Assembly: GCF_037975245.1 (NCBI RefSeq)
Contig: NC_092576.1
Span: 24,701,611 to 24,765,610, forward strand
Direction of reading: 5' to 3'
Length of the DNA stretch: 64,000 nucleotides
Source of the DNA: Apostichopus japonicus
Lineage: Eukaryota > Echinodermata > Holothuroidea > Aspidochirotida > Stichopodidae
Positions 49,791 through 61,340 of the stretch are shown here, one piece after another. Every line of letters starts with the position of its first letter. The first letter of the stretch is position 1. The notes beneath the pieces were generated by a model. That model was not told the DNA's origin and searched no databases. It saw only the letters and a list, made by a program, of their open reading frames with translations. A program made the translations under genes and the position numbers.

Positions 49791-50272
49791 TGAAATGGGG
49801 GTGTAGGCGGTTTTACACTATCTAACGCAACGTAGTGGCCAAGAACTTGAAGTATTTTTAAGGGAGGGCCCGGGGAACATGAACTTATAGCATGAAATGG
49901 GGGTGTAGGCGGTTTTAGACTATCTAACGCAACGTAATGGCCAAGAACTTGAAGTATTTTTAAGGGAGGGCCCGAGGAACATGAACTTATAGCATGAAAT
50001 GGGGTGTAGGCGGTTTTACACTATCTAACGCAACGTAGTGGCCAAGAACCTGAAGTATTTTTAAGGGAGGGCCAGAGGAACATGAACTTATAGCATGCTC
50101 CTCACGGTGAAACATAATTGCACCTATTAGGTGAATTGAGTGTACTTTTAATAGTAGGAAAGACTAGCGTAGGTACTTATGACCATGCACTAGACCGGTT
50201 GGTCACTACGTTCTTGGCCACTATGTTGCGTTAGATAGTGTAAAACTGACTACACCCCCATTTCATATGTAT
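49791..50272. repeat. 102-bp tandem triplication with a partial inverted copy
   Basis: Three units of 102 bp (49791, 49893, 49995) contain GTAGGCGGTTTTACACTATC and AACGCAACGTAGTGGCCAAG. An inverted partial copy lies at 50195-50272. Confidence 0.85.
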
Positions 50273-50490
50273 TAATCATATACTCTGATGATCAGATGAT
50301 GGAGGTAGCTATAGAGACTAGATGGGATGAATGTTAAATACCAGTGCATCACCTCCCCAAAGAAGCCATCGGCGTATACGATTAACCTGGACAGACTATA
50401 TCAGTGAGGAGAAGTGCTATTAAACAAAGTAGCAACCATGGAGGGTCATGTGACATGCACCCTTGTGGCACTCAACTCTTATAGTACTCC

Positions 50491-50852
50491 TTAAGACAGT
50501 GAAGACTCGCCCCAAACCGCGTGCCACGCTCTGAAAAAGTTCACTTTCCATTGCTTGCAAATTACGTTTTCTTCTTGTCGCTACAAAATGCAGACAGTAA
50601 TGAAATGTGATATCTTTTTATCTTTTATCTGGACCTGAGATGTCCATCGCTGCTATGTACACTGTGTTGTGGGGATTGAGAGTAGCTGTATGTATTGACT
50701 GTACACTAGTGTCTAATTACCGACCGTAGCAAGCTGTGTACATTTTCTGGGATTGATCGTGGTGTCTAACACTTCTGTTACACCTCAATCGAAACTTGGT
50801 CAGATTACCGGCATGAGACGTTTCTTTGTGCGCGAGTCTTCACACCCTTTAA
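50491..50852. mobile_element. TTAA MITE, family 1, copy 9
   Basis: TTAA at 50491 and 50849, full interior with both terminal repeats. Confidence 0.8.
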
Positions 50853-51296
50853 ATGTGTATATATATTCCATAAACAACTAATGTCATGATCCCATAGCAA
50901 CCACATTGTAGTGAAGCTACACAATCAAAGGAATCTATTTAAGCTGACCAGTACATTTTTCAATGTTTACAGTACCACAGTTTTCAAATCCAAAAGTGAT
51001 ATATATTTTGAGTGTTTTCTTTCAAACAGTCAAACTGAAACTGGCCGGGAACTCATGTAGCTTTAATATCAGGACTGAACACAGTGTATACATAAGCAAG
51101 AGAAGCAGATGACAAGATTTGTTGTTCCTTAGCAACACAAGTCTCCTTGCCGTTTTTGCTCATAAAAAAGTGTGTGTAACATGATGGGAGTATTAAACCA
51201 CTGTAAGTAATCTATAAAACTCTAACAGTTGATGTTCAAACAAGAAGTAGCCAGGTCCCATGCATTTCTGAGACAGAGAAAGTAAATCTTGACATC
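50853..51296. other. Giant intron, no feature recognised
   Basis: AT-rich DNA between a TTAA MITE and a hAT-like element. Confidence 0.5.
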
Positions 51297-51304
51297 GTTA
51301 TCAC

Positions 51305-51833
51305 CAGTGGCGTAGCCAAGGGGGGGCGTGGGGGGCAACAGCCCCCCATGAAAGCTTGTCGCCCCGCACTGGGATTTTGGGTGTCGAAAAAAATTACATG
51401 TGCGAAAAATATATCATTGGTCTGAATGGTTCGAATTTCCATGATAACCACTCATTAACGACCCTTCGACCGCGGACCGGCAGTAGGCTATAGTTGCTGA
51501 AAAATCGGACGTGACATAGCGCAAAGGCTGGGTTTTCACTTCTGGGACGTAACCTGATGCTCTTAAAACCACTAAAAAACCAAATTTTCAAGAAAGGAGA
51601 CAATACTTATATATCGCTGAGAATCAGTCTATCACCCTAATAATGTTTCAGACGCAATCTTTAATCATATCAGTTTGACATATAGTTTGGTCATTCATTA
51701 TGTTACTTGGCTGAAAGCCCAGTCAATCTTTCCTTATTTTCCATGCGCAATTTGCGGATTTGTGGAAAAATGTCAATGCCGGTGTCAAGCCCCCCCAGCG
51801 CCCCCCACTGACAAAATCCTGGCTACGCCACTG
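51305..51833. mobile_element. hAT-like element (CAGTGGCGTAGCC type)
   Basis: Exact 8-bp duplication GTTATCAC (51297, 51834); perfect 14-bp ends CAGTGGCGTAGCCA / TGGCTACGCCACTG. No transposase is seen. Confidence 0.9.
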
Positions 51834-51841
51834 GTTATCAC

Positions 51842-52413
51842 CTAAAACCTGTGCAATTATTTTCAATTTTGCCATAAATGCCTGTGACAGTGGCATTCTG
51901 CTCGATCTACGAAATGCTCTCTCTTCGAAGTGACAAAGTTTATAAATAATACGTGCTAGCAGCACCTGGGACCTTCCATTGGTTGGTACATTTTTCTACT
52001 GTGAAGTGATCACTCACAGATTGTGTATATTTTGATGTTCAAACCACGCTATTTGTGTCTCATTTATTTACACCCTGTATGACCCCTTTAGACATATTGG
52101 AAGTCCAGATGTCCAGCAGTTTGGCAGGTTTGAAATGATTAACAGGATCCTGCACTCATATATCAGGTCAAATTATTAATTTAGTACCTCACTGCCATTG
52201 TTTATGAAATCTGAAACCCCTGCAGGTATCAGGTTTGAGAATGTTTTATGACTATGGTTAGGTTCGTACATTGAACTTGTAATTAATTATATACCTTAAT
52301 TGCTAATATAATATTGTCTAGTATATAAATAATTACTGTGTACGTACAGCGAGATTTCCATCTCTTGACTATATTGTGATACATGTGTAAATGAACAGAA
52401 ACGCAGTTGAGTC
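51842..52413. other. Giant intron, no feature recognised
   Basis: AT-rich DNA between two transposons. Confidence 0.5.
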
Positions 52414-53011
52414 TTAAAGGATTGGTTCAGTTGTCATACATGTTTATGTTTTATGAAAGAGGACAATAAAAGAAACATAATGGTGAAAATACTATTCAAA
52501 TATCTTTTTCGGTTAAAGAGATATATATATTCAAGTGTAAAATTTTATCAGATTGTGTAGAAATTTGCTGAAATCTGACTAGTTGTGATGTCACATCCTC
52601 ACATTCCTGAAAAGTCTTTGTTTTTGTTCTCTAAATATTTTGTGAGATTTCATGACTTTCAACCAAAAGATATGTCAGGAGATCTCATATTTGTCAAAGG
52701 AAGTATTTGAGATTAAACATCTGAAGAATTTTTGATTATATTATTTTCAAATGTGTTAAATAATGTAAATAATTTTTAAAGAAATATATTCACAAATGTT
52801 AAGGAAGTGAGGATGTGACATCACACCATCACAGTTAGTCTTTCTACACTGGTCAGTCGTTTTCAAAGAAATTTTGATATCTTCAAAGTGTCATATATAT
52901 CTCCTTAACAGAGCATGCTATTATGGTAGTTTCTTCGCTGTTCTTTTTGTTTTATTTTGCTCTTTCATACAAAATAGACATGTATGTCAAACACCTGAAC
53001 CAATCCTTTAA
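52414..53011. mobile_element. TTAA-flanked MITE, family 2, with long inverted arms
   Basis: TTAA at both ends (52414, 53008), with inverted ends AGGATTGGTTCAGTTGTC and, inverted, AGGATTGGTTCAGGTGTT. A second inverted pair lies inside: GTGATGTCACATCCTCAC at 52587 and GTGAGGATGTGACATCAC at 52809. The whole unit could fold into one long hairpin. Confidence 0.75.
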
Positions 53012-53248
53012 TTAGATGGTTTTCATATTAGACTGAAGTTAAGTACCTGAGGGAGTACAGTGTCATTTGAGGAACTGAACCAGATGTGATTTAAGATTTA
53101 ACTGTTCTCTGTGGATGATACCATCAGCCTCATTGGACATTTAGTTGATATTGTTACGAAGTACAGTAATGGTAATACAGTAGGTAGTCCATGGGATGGA
53201 GATAATTAGAAAGTGTTGGTACTTGGTAGACGAACATGTAAATGTGCA

Positions 53249-53384
53249 TTAAAGGGTGTGAAGACTCGCGCAAAAAGAAACGTATAATGCCAGTAATCTG
53301 ACCTAGTTTCGAATGAGGTGTAACAGAAGTGTTAGACACTACAATCGATCCCTGAAAATACACACACAGCTTCAGTGCCTTTAA
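53249..53384. mobile_element. TTAA MITE, family 1, copy 10 (large internal deletion)
   Basis: TTAA at 53249 and 53381. The left 120 bp are typical; after ACACACACAGCTT only the last bases CAGTGCCT remain. Confidence 0.75.
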
Positions 53385-53547
53385 CATGAATATGTACTGA
53401 TGCAAGAAGTCTCACGTTTGCAGATTTCAAGTGTGACTGGGTACATCACAGATCAGAGTTAATGGGCTTTAATATTGGTTGTCCCACGGAATATTGCACA
53501 TAATGAAAGTTTTACAAGCTTTACAAGAAGCTACAAGTTTCACAAGC

Positions 53548-53729
53548 ACTCCAAGATTAATGTATGTCTTCCAGTTACAGAGTTGTTGACAATTCATAAT
53601 CATGGACGTTAAATATGAATCCAAGAGACTGACTTCGGTCAGCTTGAGGCTTTGATAAGCCAATGATGGCTTCTTCGCAAGTTCCTGCTTGCAGGAGGAT
53701 CTAAGATACATACATACATACATACATAC
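53548..53729 (+). mobile_element. tRNA-derived SINE, head missing
   Basis: It begins at the very end of the tRNA-like part (ACTCCAAGATTAATGTATG) and ends in five TACA repeats. Confidence 0.8.
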
Positions 53730-54055
53730 AATGTTGTGCCTGTTTTTAATCCTTAATTGTGATTCGCAACTGACAATTAAAAATATTCACAAACAGGAAT
53801 CGGTAGGTTTCAATCTTACAGCTTCACATTTACACATTTTTGAGGAACTGCTGCTTTAAACACTGGAGGCTAGTCTATCGAATAAAAGTAAAAAATAATA
53901 TAAAAATAAAAGATAAATTGGCAAAAAAACAACAGGTTTACCATGAATGGAAATCAACAGGAAAATAAAACTCTTGAGTGGTCATATGAGCTAAAACTAG
54001 TTTGAATAAAAAATATTCCAAAAAGATATGAAATAATTGTTATTAATTACTAAAC

Positions 54056-54157
54056 AATGATGGCTTCTTCGCGAGTTCCTGCTCGCAGGAGGATCTAAAA
54101 TACATGTATAACATACATACATACATACATACACACATACATACACACATACACACA
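54056..54157 (+). mobile_element. tRNA-derived SINE, 3' end only
   Basis: Only GGCTTCTTCGCGAGTTCCTG through the TACA/CACA tail remains. Confidence 0.75.
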
Positions 54158-54284
54158 AGCAGATTGGTTGTCTGATCAGATACAAATGAAAAATTAATGA
54201 AAAGTAGGACCAACTGCTTCATTATATAACTGGATAAATTTGCCTGTTCTCTGAGAATTTAGCGGTCTTAGCTAGGTCCGGGGA

Positions 54285-55184
54285 TACACATGCAAGGTTG
54301 TCAGTGTTATCCACAAATATGCTAGGAAGTCTAATATTGGTCACTCATTTGGATGGTCCACATACTGTATATGCTAGGAAGTATAATATTGCTCACTCTT
54401 TTGTGTTGTTCACATGCTAGGAAGTCCATTATTGGTTACTCGTTTGTATTGTCCACATATATGCTAGGAAGTATAATATTGCTCACTCATTTGTCTTGTC
54501 CACCTATATGCTAGGAAGTATAATATTGCTCACTCATTTGTGTTGTTCACATGCTAGGAAAACCAATACTGGTCACTCATTTGTGATGTTCACATATGCT
54601 AAGGAGTCTAATATTGGTCACTCATTTGTGTTATCCACAAATATGCTAGGAAGTCCAATATTGTTCACTCATTTGTGTTGTTCACATATATGCTAGGGAG
54701 TCTTATATTGGTCACTCATTTGTGTTATCCACAAATATGCTAGGAAGTCCAATATTGGTCACTCATTTGGATTGTCCACATATATGCCAGGAAGTATAAT
54801 ATTGCTCACTCATTTGTGTTGTTCACATATATGCTAGGAAGTCCAATATTGGTCACTCATTTGGATTGTCCACATATATGCCAGGAAGTATAATATTGCT
54901 CACTCATTTGTGTTGTTCACATATATGCTAGGAAGTCCAATATTGGTCACTCATTTGGATTGTCCACATATATGCCAGGAAGTATAATATTGTTCACTCA
55001 TTTGTGTTGTTCACATATATGCTAGGGAGTCTTATATTGGTCACTCATTTGTGTTATCCACAAATATGCTAGGAAGTCCAATATTGGTCACTCATTTGGA
55101 TTGTCCACATATATGCCAGGAAGTATAATATTGCTCACTCATTTGTGTTGTTCACATATATGCTAGGAAGTCCAATATTGGTCA
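54285..55184 (+). repeat. 47-bp satellite array, left part
   Basis: Monomers of 47 bp contain ATATGCTAGGAAGTCCAATA and TTGGTCACTCATTTG. Two variants alternate (GTCCAATATTGGTC and GTATAATATTGCTC), giving a 94-bp higher-order unit, best seen from about 54750. The array is interrupted at 55184 by the DIRS-like element. Confidence 0.9.
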
Positions 55185-55323
55185 ATTTACTTCGCTCCTC
55201 GCTTACCTGTCTCCTCACAACCTTAGCACCTCATTCTACCGTGCCTATAAAGTCCTGGTAAAATAATAACACTGTGCGCCCTCTATGACCGAACCCCCCC
55301 CTCGGTCACTCCTCACTACTCAT
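55185..55323 (+). repeat. Left inverted terminal repeat of the DIRS-like element
   Basis: It starts ATTTACTTCGCTCCTCGC and runs to CACTACTCAT. The part from 55201 is repeated in inverted form at 61341-61463. It contains an 8-C run of the same length in both copies. Confidence 0.88.
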
Positions 55324-55889
55324 TCTACCATTAAAAGTGTCTTCACGTGAATTTCTTGTGGATATATTTCCCTTGGATTTCGTCTTGGTTTTCTTTAGCG
55401 ATCTTTGGAAGTTTCTTTCCTCGGATTCTTAGGAGTATTGCAGTCCTTTCCAGCCCGATAAGTATCCTTTTTTGTTGAAAGGGAGGGTTTTGGGGACTGT
55501 TTTTATTCCTAGTGCGTTTCCGCCCTTAGGTTTTTTGCGGGGGTAGCAGTTCCGCGAACTGCCTAGGTTTCCCGCCATTTTCCCTTCCCCACGCTATAGG
55601 CGTGTCGTTGTATTTTCATGTTCATAGCATGTCTACTTTGTATTTCTATTCACGATTTCTTCTTCTATATTTCGCTCTCTCATGTTCCTTTTCAGCTTGT
55701 GTTGATTTTGTTAGGCCACTTCGTAGCGTTTTTCGTATTTTGCCGTTGCTAGGTTACGCTACGTACCTCTACTCACCGTTATGTACCTCCCGTTATCTCC
55801 CGTTCTCTTGTTAGTTTGCATTTTTCCGTAAGCTTAAGAGTTAGTCTTTCCTTAATTCGAGCGTTTTAGTTTGTCTCGTAACCAGCTAA

Positions 55890-57292
55890 AGCTTTTTAAC
55901 TACTCGATGTTTCGGCCAGGCAGAACCTGGTTCGAACACGATTTGTGTCCTAAGTGTAGAACCTACACCAGACGGGACCCACGCCTGGTCTGCATAAATT
56001 TTTCGCCAGCCCAGTGGCACTAGATAGACCAGTGGCTTACGAGTCTAAGAAGCAAGCTTTAGGGCAGGCTGGACTTGATTCCTTAGGCCATCGGTGCCCC
56101 AGAAAAAGATATAGGAGAGACAAGAGAGAGAGAGAGAGAGGAGGAGGGAGAAGTGGTGAGAGAGGTGGAGGAAAGTGGCCAGGAGAGGGCCGAAGGAGAG
56201 GTGGAGAGAGAGAGAAAGAGTACCCCTAACGGTCCCGGCGACGTCCGGTTGATTACGGCCAGAGGGAAGGGCAGGAGCAAGGCTCCTGCCAAGAAAAGAC
56301 CTCTTGAGAAGAGGCACGGCTCGGCCGGGCTAGAGGCAACGTCTCAGTCCGGGTCGCAGCAAAGAGTACCCCTAATGGTCCCGGCGACGTCCGGTTGATT
56401 ACGGCCAGAGGGAAGGGCAGGAGCAAGGCTCCCGCCAAGAAAAGACCTCTTGAGAAGAGGCACGGCTCGGCCGGGCTAGAGGCAACGTCTCAGTCCGGGT
56501 CGCAGCAAGAGAGACCCATAGAGCGCGGGCTACAGGCCACGGAGAGCTCGGGTCCGAGAGAGAGAGTACGACCGAGGGGTCGCTGAAACGGAGCCGGTCC
56601 CATAGCAGGCTCCGGGAGCCCGGGTCCGGCGAGAAAAAAAAAAAAAAAAAAAAAAATCCCACCGGAAAGGACAGAATGTCCGGGTCGAGGAGTACCGGCG
56701 TGGTGGTACCCGGCGTGGTACGCACACAGAGACGGGCTCCGGGAGCCTGGGTCCGGCGAGGCCCCGGGTCCGGCGAGACCCCGGGTCCGGCGAGACTCGA
56801 AGGGAAGGCAGAACCGAAGTTTCACTCCAGATCCGAGACCGCCCCCGGAGCCGGGAACCAGAGCTATACAATCGACTGCTGGGTCCTCAGAGATTGGCTC
56901 CGGAGGGCCCGGGCCCGACGAGAACGGGGGCGCAGGGGCAGAAGCCCGGTCCGCAGATCTCCAAACGGGATCCAAAACTGGTACCGAAGTCGGGAGCCTA
57001 CGAGAGTAACAAACATTTACAACTACAACAACATTTACAACGAGATTAACAACTGCTAGGCCCCCAGAACGGGATAGCAGGTGCAGAAGCCCGGCCCGCA
57101 GACCCCCTAACCGGAGCCGCGGCCGGTCCTGAGGCCGGGAACCGATGAGATTACCAATGCCGGGCCCCCAGAACGGGGTAGCAGGGGCAAGCGCCCAATC
57201 CGAAAAGAGAACCAGCCCCGAGCCAGGTTCCCACGACCTGGTTTGCAGAGCGTCGGGCAACCTGTCCGGCCTAGACGACGAGGTCGACCCCT
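55890..57292 (+). pseudogene. Gag-like region of the DIRS-like element
   Basis: A GC-rich stretch read in + frames gives basic, Ser/Gly/Pro/Glu-rich protein such as SAGLEATSQSGSQQ and, at the end, ASGNLSGLDDEVDP before a TAG at 57290. Near 55935 a Cys-containing segment (CPKCRTYTRRDPRLVC) could be a zinc knuckle. A 146-bp unit starting at 56221 is repeated from 56367. Because 146 is not a multiple of three, the frame shifts. Assignment as Gag rests on position and composition only. The long opposite-strand frame at 56490-57260 is taken as its shadow. Confidence 0.45.
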
Positions 57293-57540
57293 AGATTTCG
57301 GGGTTACAGAGGACGGTTACTCCCGCTTCCCAGAATAGGGGGAGTGTCCCCCCCCCCCCCGGAACTAGCAGCTTGAGCGGCGACGACAGGTTCGAATCAT
57401 TTGCGGGAAAACACCGCTACCACTACACATCCCAAATGTGTGTTTATTTATCGAGTACCTGCAGACACTCAGGGGTCATATTCTCCTCGCTAATTATACT
57501 CCTCTCTAATCATAATTCATTGCCATTTGCCTAGGTTAAA

Positions 57541-57650
57541 ATCTTACTTGTGTTTAAAAACACTGTCGTTTAAAACACTGGTGAACCCACTTCCAGAACA
57601 TGTTAAAATGCGTAAGACTGAGGGGTTTCAAATCGGTTCTCATGACGTAC
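57541..57650 (+). mobile_element. LINE 3' coding relic inside the DIRS-like element
   Basis: It encodes NPLPEHVKMRKTEGFQIGS, parallel to the WNSLPEHVKMCNTVNGFQIS segment at 8840-8920, so it is a piece of the same LINE C terminus. Confidence 0.5.
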
Positions 57651-58511
57651 AGTATTCCGTAACTGCTAGGAAGAGAACTTTCTCGAGACTTGGCAAAGTG
57701 CCAGGAAACATATCGCTCATAGATCCTTGGCAAACTGCCAGAAAAAAAAAAAAAAAAAGGTACAACGTGGCACATTTGTTAAGAGAGGAGGGGGGGCCAA
57801 GCAGCCACCTGGCTTGACACGTGTAAGCTCAACTTTTACCGCAACGAGCTATCGACTACGTGAGCGATCCTATGGAATAAGCCTTTCTTCCTATTTCTTT
57901 GGTGAATTACCAAGACAAACGCGTTAGTAAGTTGAAAAAGGGGTAGGATACAACCCCAGCAAGTTACAAGCGCTAACACGCTCCGAACATACAGCATGCG
58001 CTTCATGAGCAATGTTCGATGTTCCGACATCTTAAGCAGAGTTGCATTTCGTAGCACCTGATGGCCTAGTCTTGACTAGCCTAGGCGCTAGGTGGTTTCA
58101 ATAGGAAGCTGGAAACCTTTACTGCACTACGAAATGGACACATCTCGACAGGAAGAGATTTGAGAAGTAACGGGTACGTTATCATAACATTCAATACGTG
58201 TTTATTACGTTAAATGTGGTGTTGATAAAACGTTGACATAAGATGTCTATGAGATATTACGTTATATTAATGTTATATTAATGTCTTAACGGAAATTGTT
58301 TTGAAATAATAGCCCCTAAAGGGTTTCGGTAACATATTTCTTACACCTCTAATAACGCTATCATAGCAAAAGACTAAACATTTAGTAACGCCTTTGTGTT
58401 TGCTGAGTAACTCCCTGGACTCCGTTAAACAGCCAGGATTTATGAGGTGGAATTTCTACAAACCCACCCTACACATCCCCTGTTGGGAGTTTGTTCCCGG
58501 TGAGTAGGGCT
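57651..58511. other. Unassigned interior of the DIRS-like element
   Basis: It occupies the place where reverse transcriptase would be expected. No polymerase motif could be read on either strand, and it may be replaced by unrelated DNA. Confidence 0.45.
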
Positions 58512-58757
58512 GTAGCTTAGTTAGCTCAGTGGTTAAACCCGGTGCCTTCCAATCAAAAGGTGCCCGGTTCAAGTCACCCCAAGATTAATGTATGTTGTCC
58601 AGTTACAGAGCTGTTGACAATTCATAGTCATGGACATTAAATATGAATGTACGAGACTGACTTTGGTCAGCTTGCGGCTTTGATAAGCCAATGAGGCTTC
58701 TTCACAAGTTCCTACTTGCAGGATGATCTAAATTACATACACAAATACATACATATA
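58512..58757 (+). mobile_element. tRNA-derived SINE inside the DIRS-like element
   Basis: It carries the tRNA-like head (TTAGCTCAGTGGTTAA, CGGTTCAAGTCACCCC), the body and the (TACA)n tail of the SINE family described at 45000-45245. Confidence 0.8.
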
Positions 58758-58847
58758 CTGTAGTTGTAAAAGCCACATAGCAGCTGTAGCATTGATTAAG
58801 ACTCTCATGAAGCAAACTATCCATTCAGTACTCAATTTTTGGAGAGA

Positions 58848-58990
58848 ACTGTGGTCAAGCGGTTTAGGCAGTGTACTGGTGATCTAAGGCTTGCAGGTTT
58901 TAGTCCTGGCCAGATCATTCTGTTGTTTCCTTGGGCAAGGCACTTTATCTCCATTGCGTCTTTCCATCCAGGAGGGATTTCTCTCTGTTT
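58848..58990 (+). mobile_element. MIR/CORE-like SINE fragment
   Basis: A tRNA-like head (GTGGTCAAGCGGTTTAGGCA, with GCAGGTTTTAGTCCTGG as B box) is followed by TTTCCTTGGGCAAGGCACTT. That last motif is shared with vertebrate MIR and other CORE-type SINEs. Confidence 0.6.
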
Positions 58991-59419
58991 AACAGGTTAT
59001 TTTTGAGAAGGGTAATATTGCTAGCGCCTCTGGCTTCGTTATCGATAGATAGGCCGGCGCAGTTCAACCCTCAATATTATTATTAATATTATTTTTCATG
59101 GAAAGAACCTCCATGAAACCTCCCTACAGGGTACAGCTTAGGTCTACATCATCAAGGCAGTACTTTTCTTCAGAGGTTTTCTGATTGCAACTGGTTGATA
59201 ACTAAAGGGGTCATCAGCGGTACTGTGGTACTGCAAGCAGTACTGCGAGTGCTGCTGTATTGCAGGCGCTAACAAGGTCATCATACAGGCCACTGTCCTT
59301 GACTTCTTTAGCAGCATAAACAGAGAAACCACTTTCCTGCACCACAGTGGCGTCAGCAGGGCAAAGGATCGGCCCCAACACCCTATTTGCAAAGATAACC
59401 AGGTTTCATGTACTTCCGC

Positions 59420-59712
59420 CTCGCTCTCAGGACTGTGGGGTTGGGGCTCTCTGGAGTCCTCCCAAGCCCAAGTACAGGGCACTTTGATCACCATCCTCTC
59501 AGACAACACGATGGTGGTGGCATACTGTACAGTAGCTACATCAATAGACAGGGTGGCACCAGGGCAGAGGGACTGTGCCGTCTGGCATGGGAGACCCTCA
59601 CCACAGCTGCAGAATCTGGCACGGCCCTATGGGTCTCCCATATAGCCAGAAAGGAGAGTGTGAGGGCCGATGCTCTGCCCAGGGGACAACTCGACCCCGA
59701 CGAGTGAACCCT
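59420..59712 (+). pseudogene. RNase H relic of the DIRS-like element
   Basis: Translation gives TLITILSDNTMVVAY, then, after a short insertion and frame change around 59525-59540, INRQGGTRAEGLCRLAWETL and KESVRADALPRGQLDPDE with a stop. The SDN motif and the ADALxRG motif near the end are typical of retroelement RNase H in DIRS and Gypsy-type polymerases. The upstream polymerase domain is not visible. Confidence 0.7.
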
Positions 59713-59939
59713 TCGCAAGGAATATGCGGTAGGTTGTTCCACATGTTCGGCATACCTCTGATAGACCTGCTTACGACAACAGGCGGTCCCACCTGCAGCC
59801 TTCCACATAGCGCCAGGTCCCTGCCTTGAGACGGACCAGAGGTTTAAATTCTTCCCCCCCCTTTTGGCATGATCAGCCAGATACTGAGGAAGATTCGCAG
59901 CTCCAAGGGTAAATTCATCCTAGTGGCTCCCTCCGGACC

Positions 59940-60830
59940 CCGGGTCCCAGGCCGCAGGTCCCACACGCAGGCCCCAGACGGGGACGTCTGGTTTTCCAGA
60001 CGGCTCCACGCTGGGCATTAGCCCAGACATTGACCAGCTCACCAAAGGCATGGCTAATCGCCGTCCACGAGTCAGACAGTTAGCCCCCTCTGCGGGGCTC
60101 TCAGCAGTGCTGCATGCCCTGGCAGGGCCGCTGTACGAATCAACGGGGAACGCTTCCCTGGCTGCTCTTACAAAGAAAACACTCTTCGTCATTGCGGTAG
60201 CGTCAGCGTGAAGGAGTTACCTCCAAGCCCTAACAACCAAACAGAACCACATCAGATTCGAGGGCCATGGGGCGAGGACGGTTCCAGACCCGTCCCTTAT
60301 TGCCAAGAACCGGGCCTTGACTTTCTTGCCCGGGGACATTTTCTTTTCGGAAATCAAAACCCTTTCATCAGTGGCTGAGGACAAGCGATGGTGCCCAGTC
60401 AGGGCACTGAAGTGGTACTTAAACAGGACAGAGAAGTTGAGACAAACAACCTCCCTTTTCATCCTGCCACGACCACCTTAAACAGCAGCCGCCAAGGATA
60501 CTCTATCCCGATGGCTAGTAGAGATGATCCACCCGTTCACGATGGGGGGATACCCGGCCAAGAGATCACAACATCAGTGGGGCCTCGGCTTCCACAGCTC
60601 TCTCTGCCGGTATCCCGATACAGGACATCCTCAAGGTGGCAGCGTGGAAAACACAAACTACGTTCGTCGCCTGTTACTTATCTGACACTCTACACGCCGG
60701 GGCAGCTTTTGGTAGCTCGGCGATGCGAGGTCCGGTTGGTACTTGGTCCCACCCCTCGGGCCTCCCACCATCGGGCAGTGCCACTCGGTGCTAAGGTTGT
60801 GAGGAGACAGGTAAGCGAGGAGCGAAGTAA
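59940..60830 (+). pseudogene. Tyrosine recombinase relic of the DIRS-like element
   Basis: Recognisable blocks appear in successive frames: ASLAALTKKTLFVIAVASA near 60145-60208, followed by a TGA where DIRS recombinases usually have an arginine; NHIRFEGHGARTVPDPSLIA; CPVRALKWYLNRTEKLR near 60390-60440; then ISGASASTALSAGIPIQDIL and KVAAWKTQTTFVACYL near 60560-60675. The last block fits the C-terminal recombinase motif, with the Tyr of CYL the likely nucleophile position. At least one in-frame stop and several frame changes make it inactive. The end overlaps the internal complementary region. Confidence 0.75.
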
Positions 60831-60886
60831 ATATTCCAAAACTTACTGGTTTGGATATTTACGAGTGACGAGCTTACCTGTCTCCA
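60787..60886. repeat. Internal complementary region of the DIRS-like element
   Basis: The left half (about 46 bp to 60832) is the inverse of the element start at 55185. The right half (from 60833, about 54 bp) is the inverse of the element end at 61502. The two tips abut exactly, as they would in a circular junction intermediate. Confidence 0.88.
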
Positions 60887-61340
60887 TTCCCGCCTCCCTC
60901 CCCCGAGGGGGTGGGACACAGCCGGACGGGGGAGCAGTCGTTCGACTAGGCTCACGACTCCAAGCACAACACCAGATAGACAGAGCCAACAACTACTAAG
61001 AGTCACCGGCCAGGTCTATCGGTGAGGGTAACTTTGCACCCTGTGTTTTTCATATGCGTACTCACCTAAGTCGTCTTAGGGTTAGCAAATGTTGGGCCTT
61101 TACAGGATGAGGCTCCTTGTTAGGAAAAAGGGGTAGTTTCGCCTGCAGGGCTCAGGAGAGTGTCCCCCCCTTACCCGCTGCGGCGGGGAGGATTACACTC
61201 TCCCTGCTAGGAAGGCATCAGTGCCTTTTGTTAAGGGCTCACCTTTGAGAAGTTTAGTCGACGGGAGTCCTTGGGGTGGCCAGAGGATTCTGGCCACCCC
61301 TATTTCGGTGACCGTGAGGCCACTTTTAAGGAGTGGTCTC

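Noticed and set aside
56490-57260. The longest frame in the window, 256 codons on the minus strand
   Set aside because: It lies antisense to the GC-rich Gag-like region of the DIRS-like element, has low-complexity Pro/Gly/Ser composition and no known motif. GC-rich DNA lacks chance stops.
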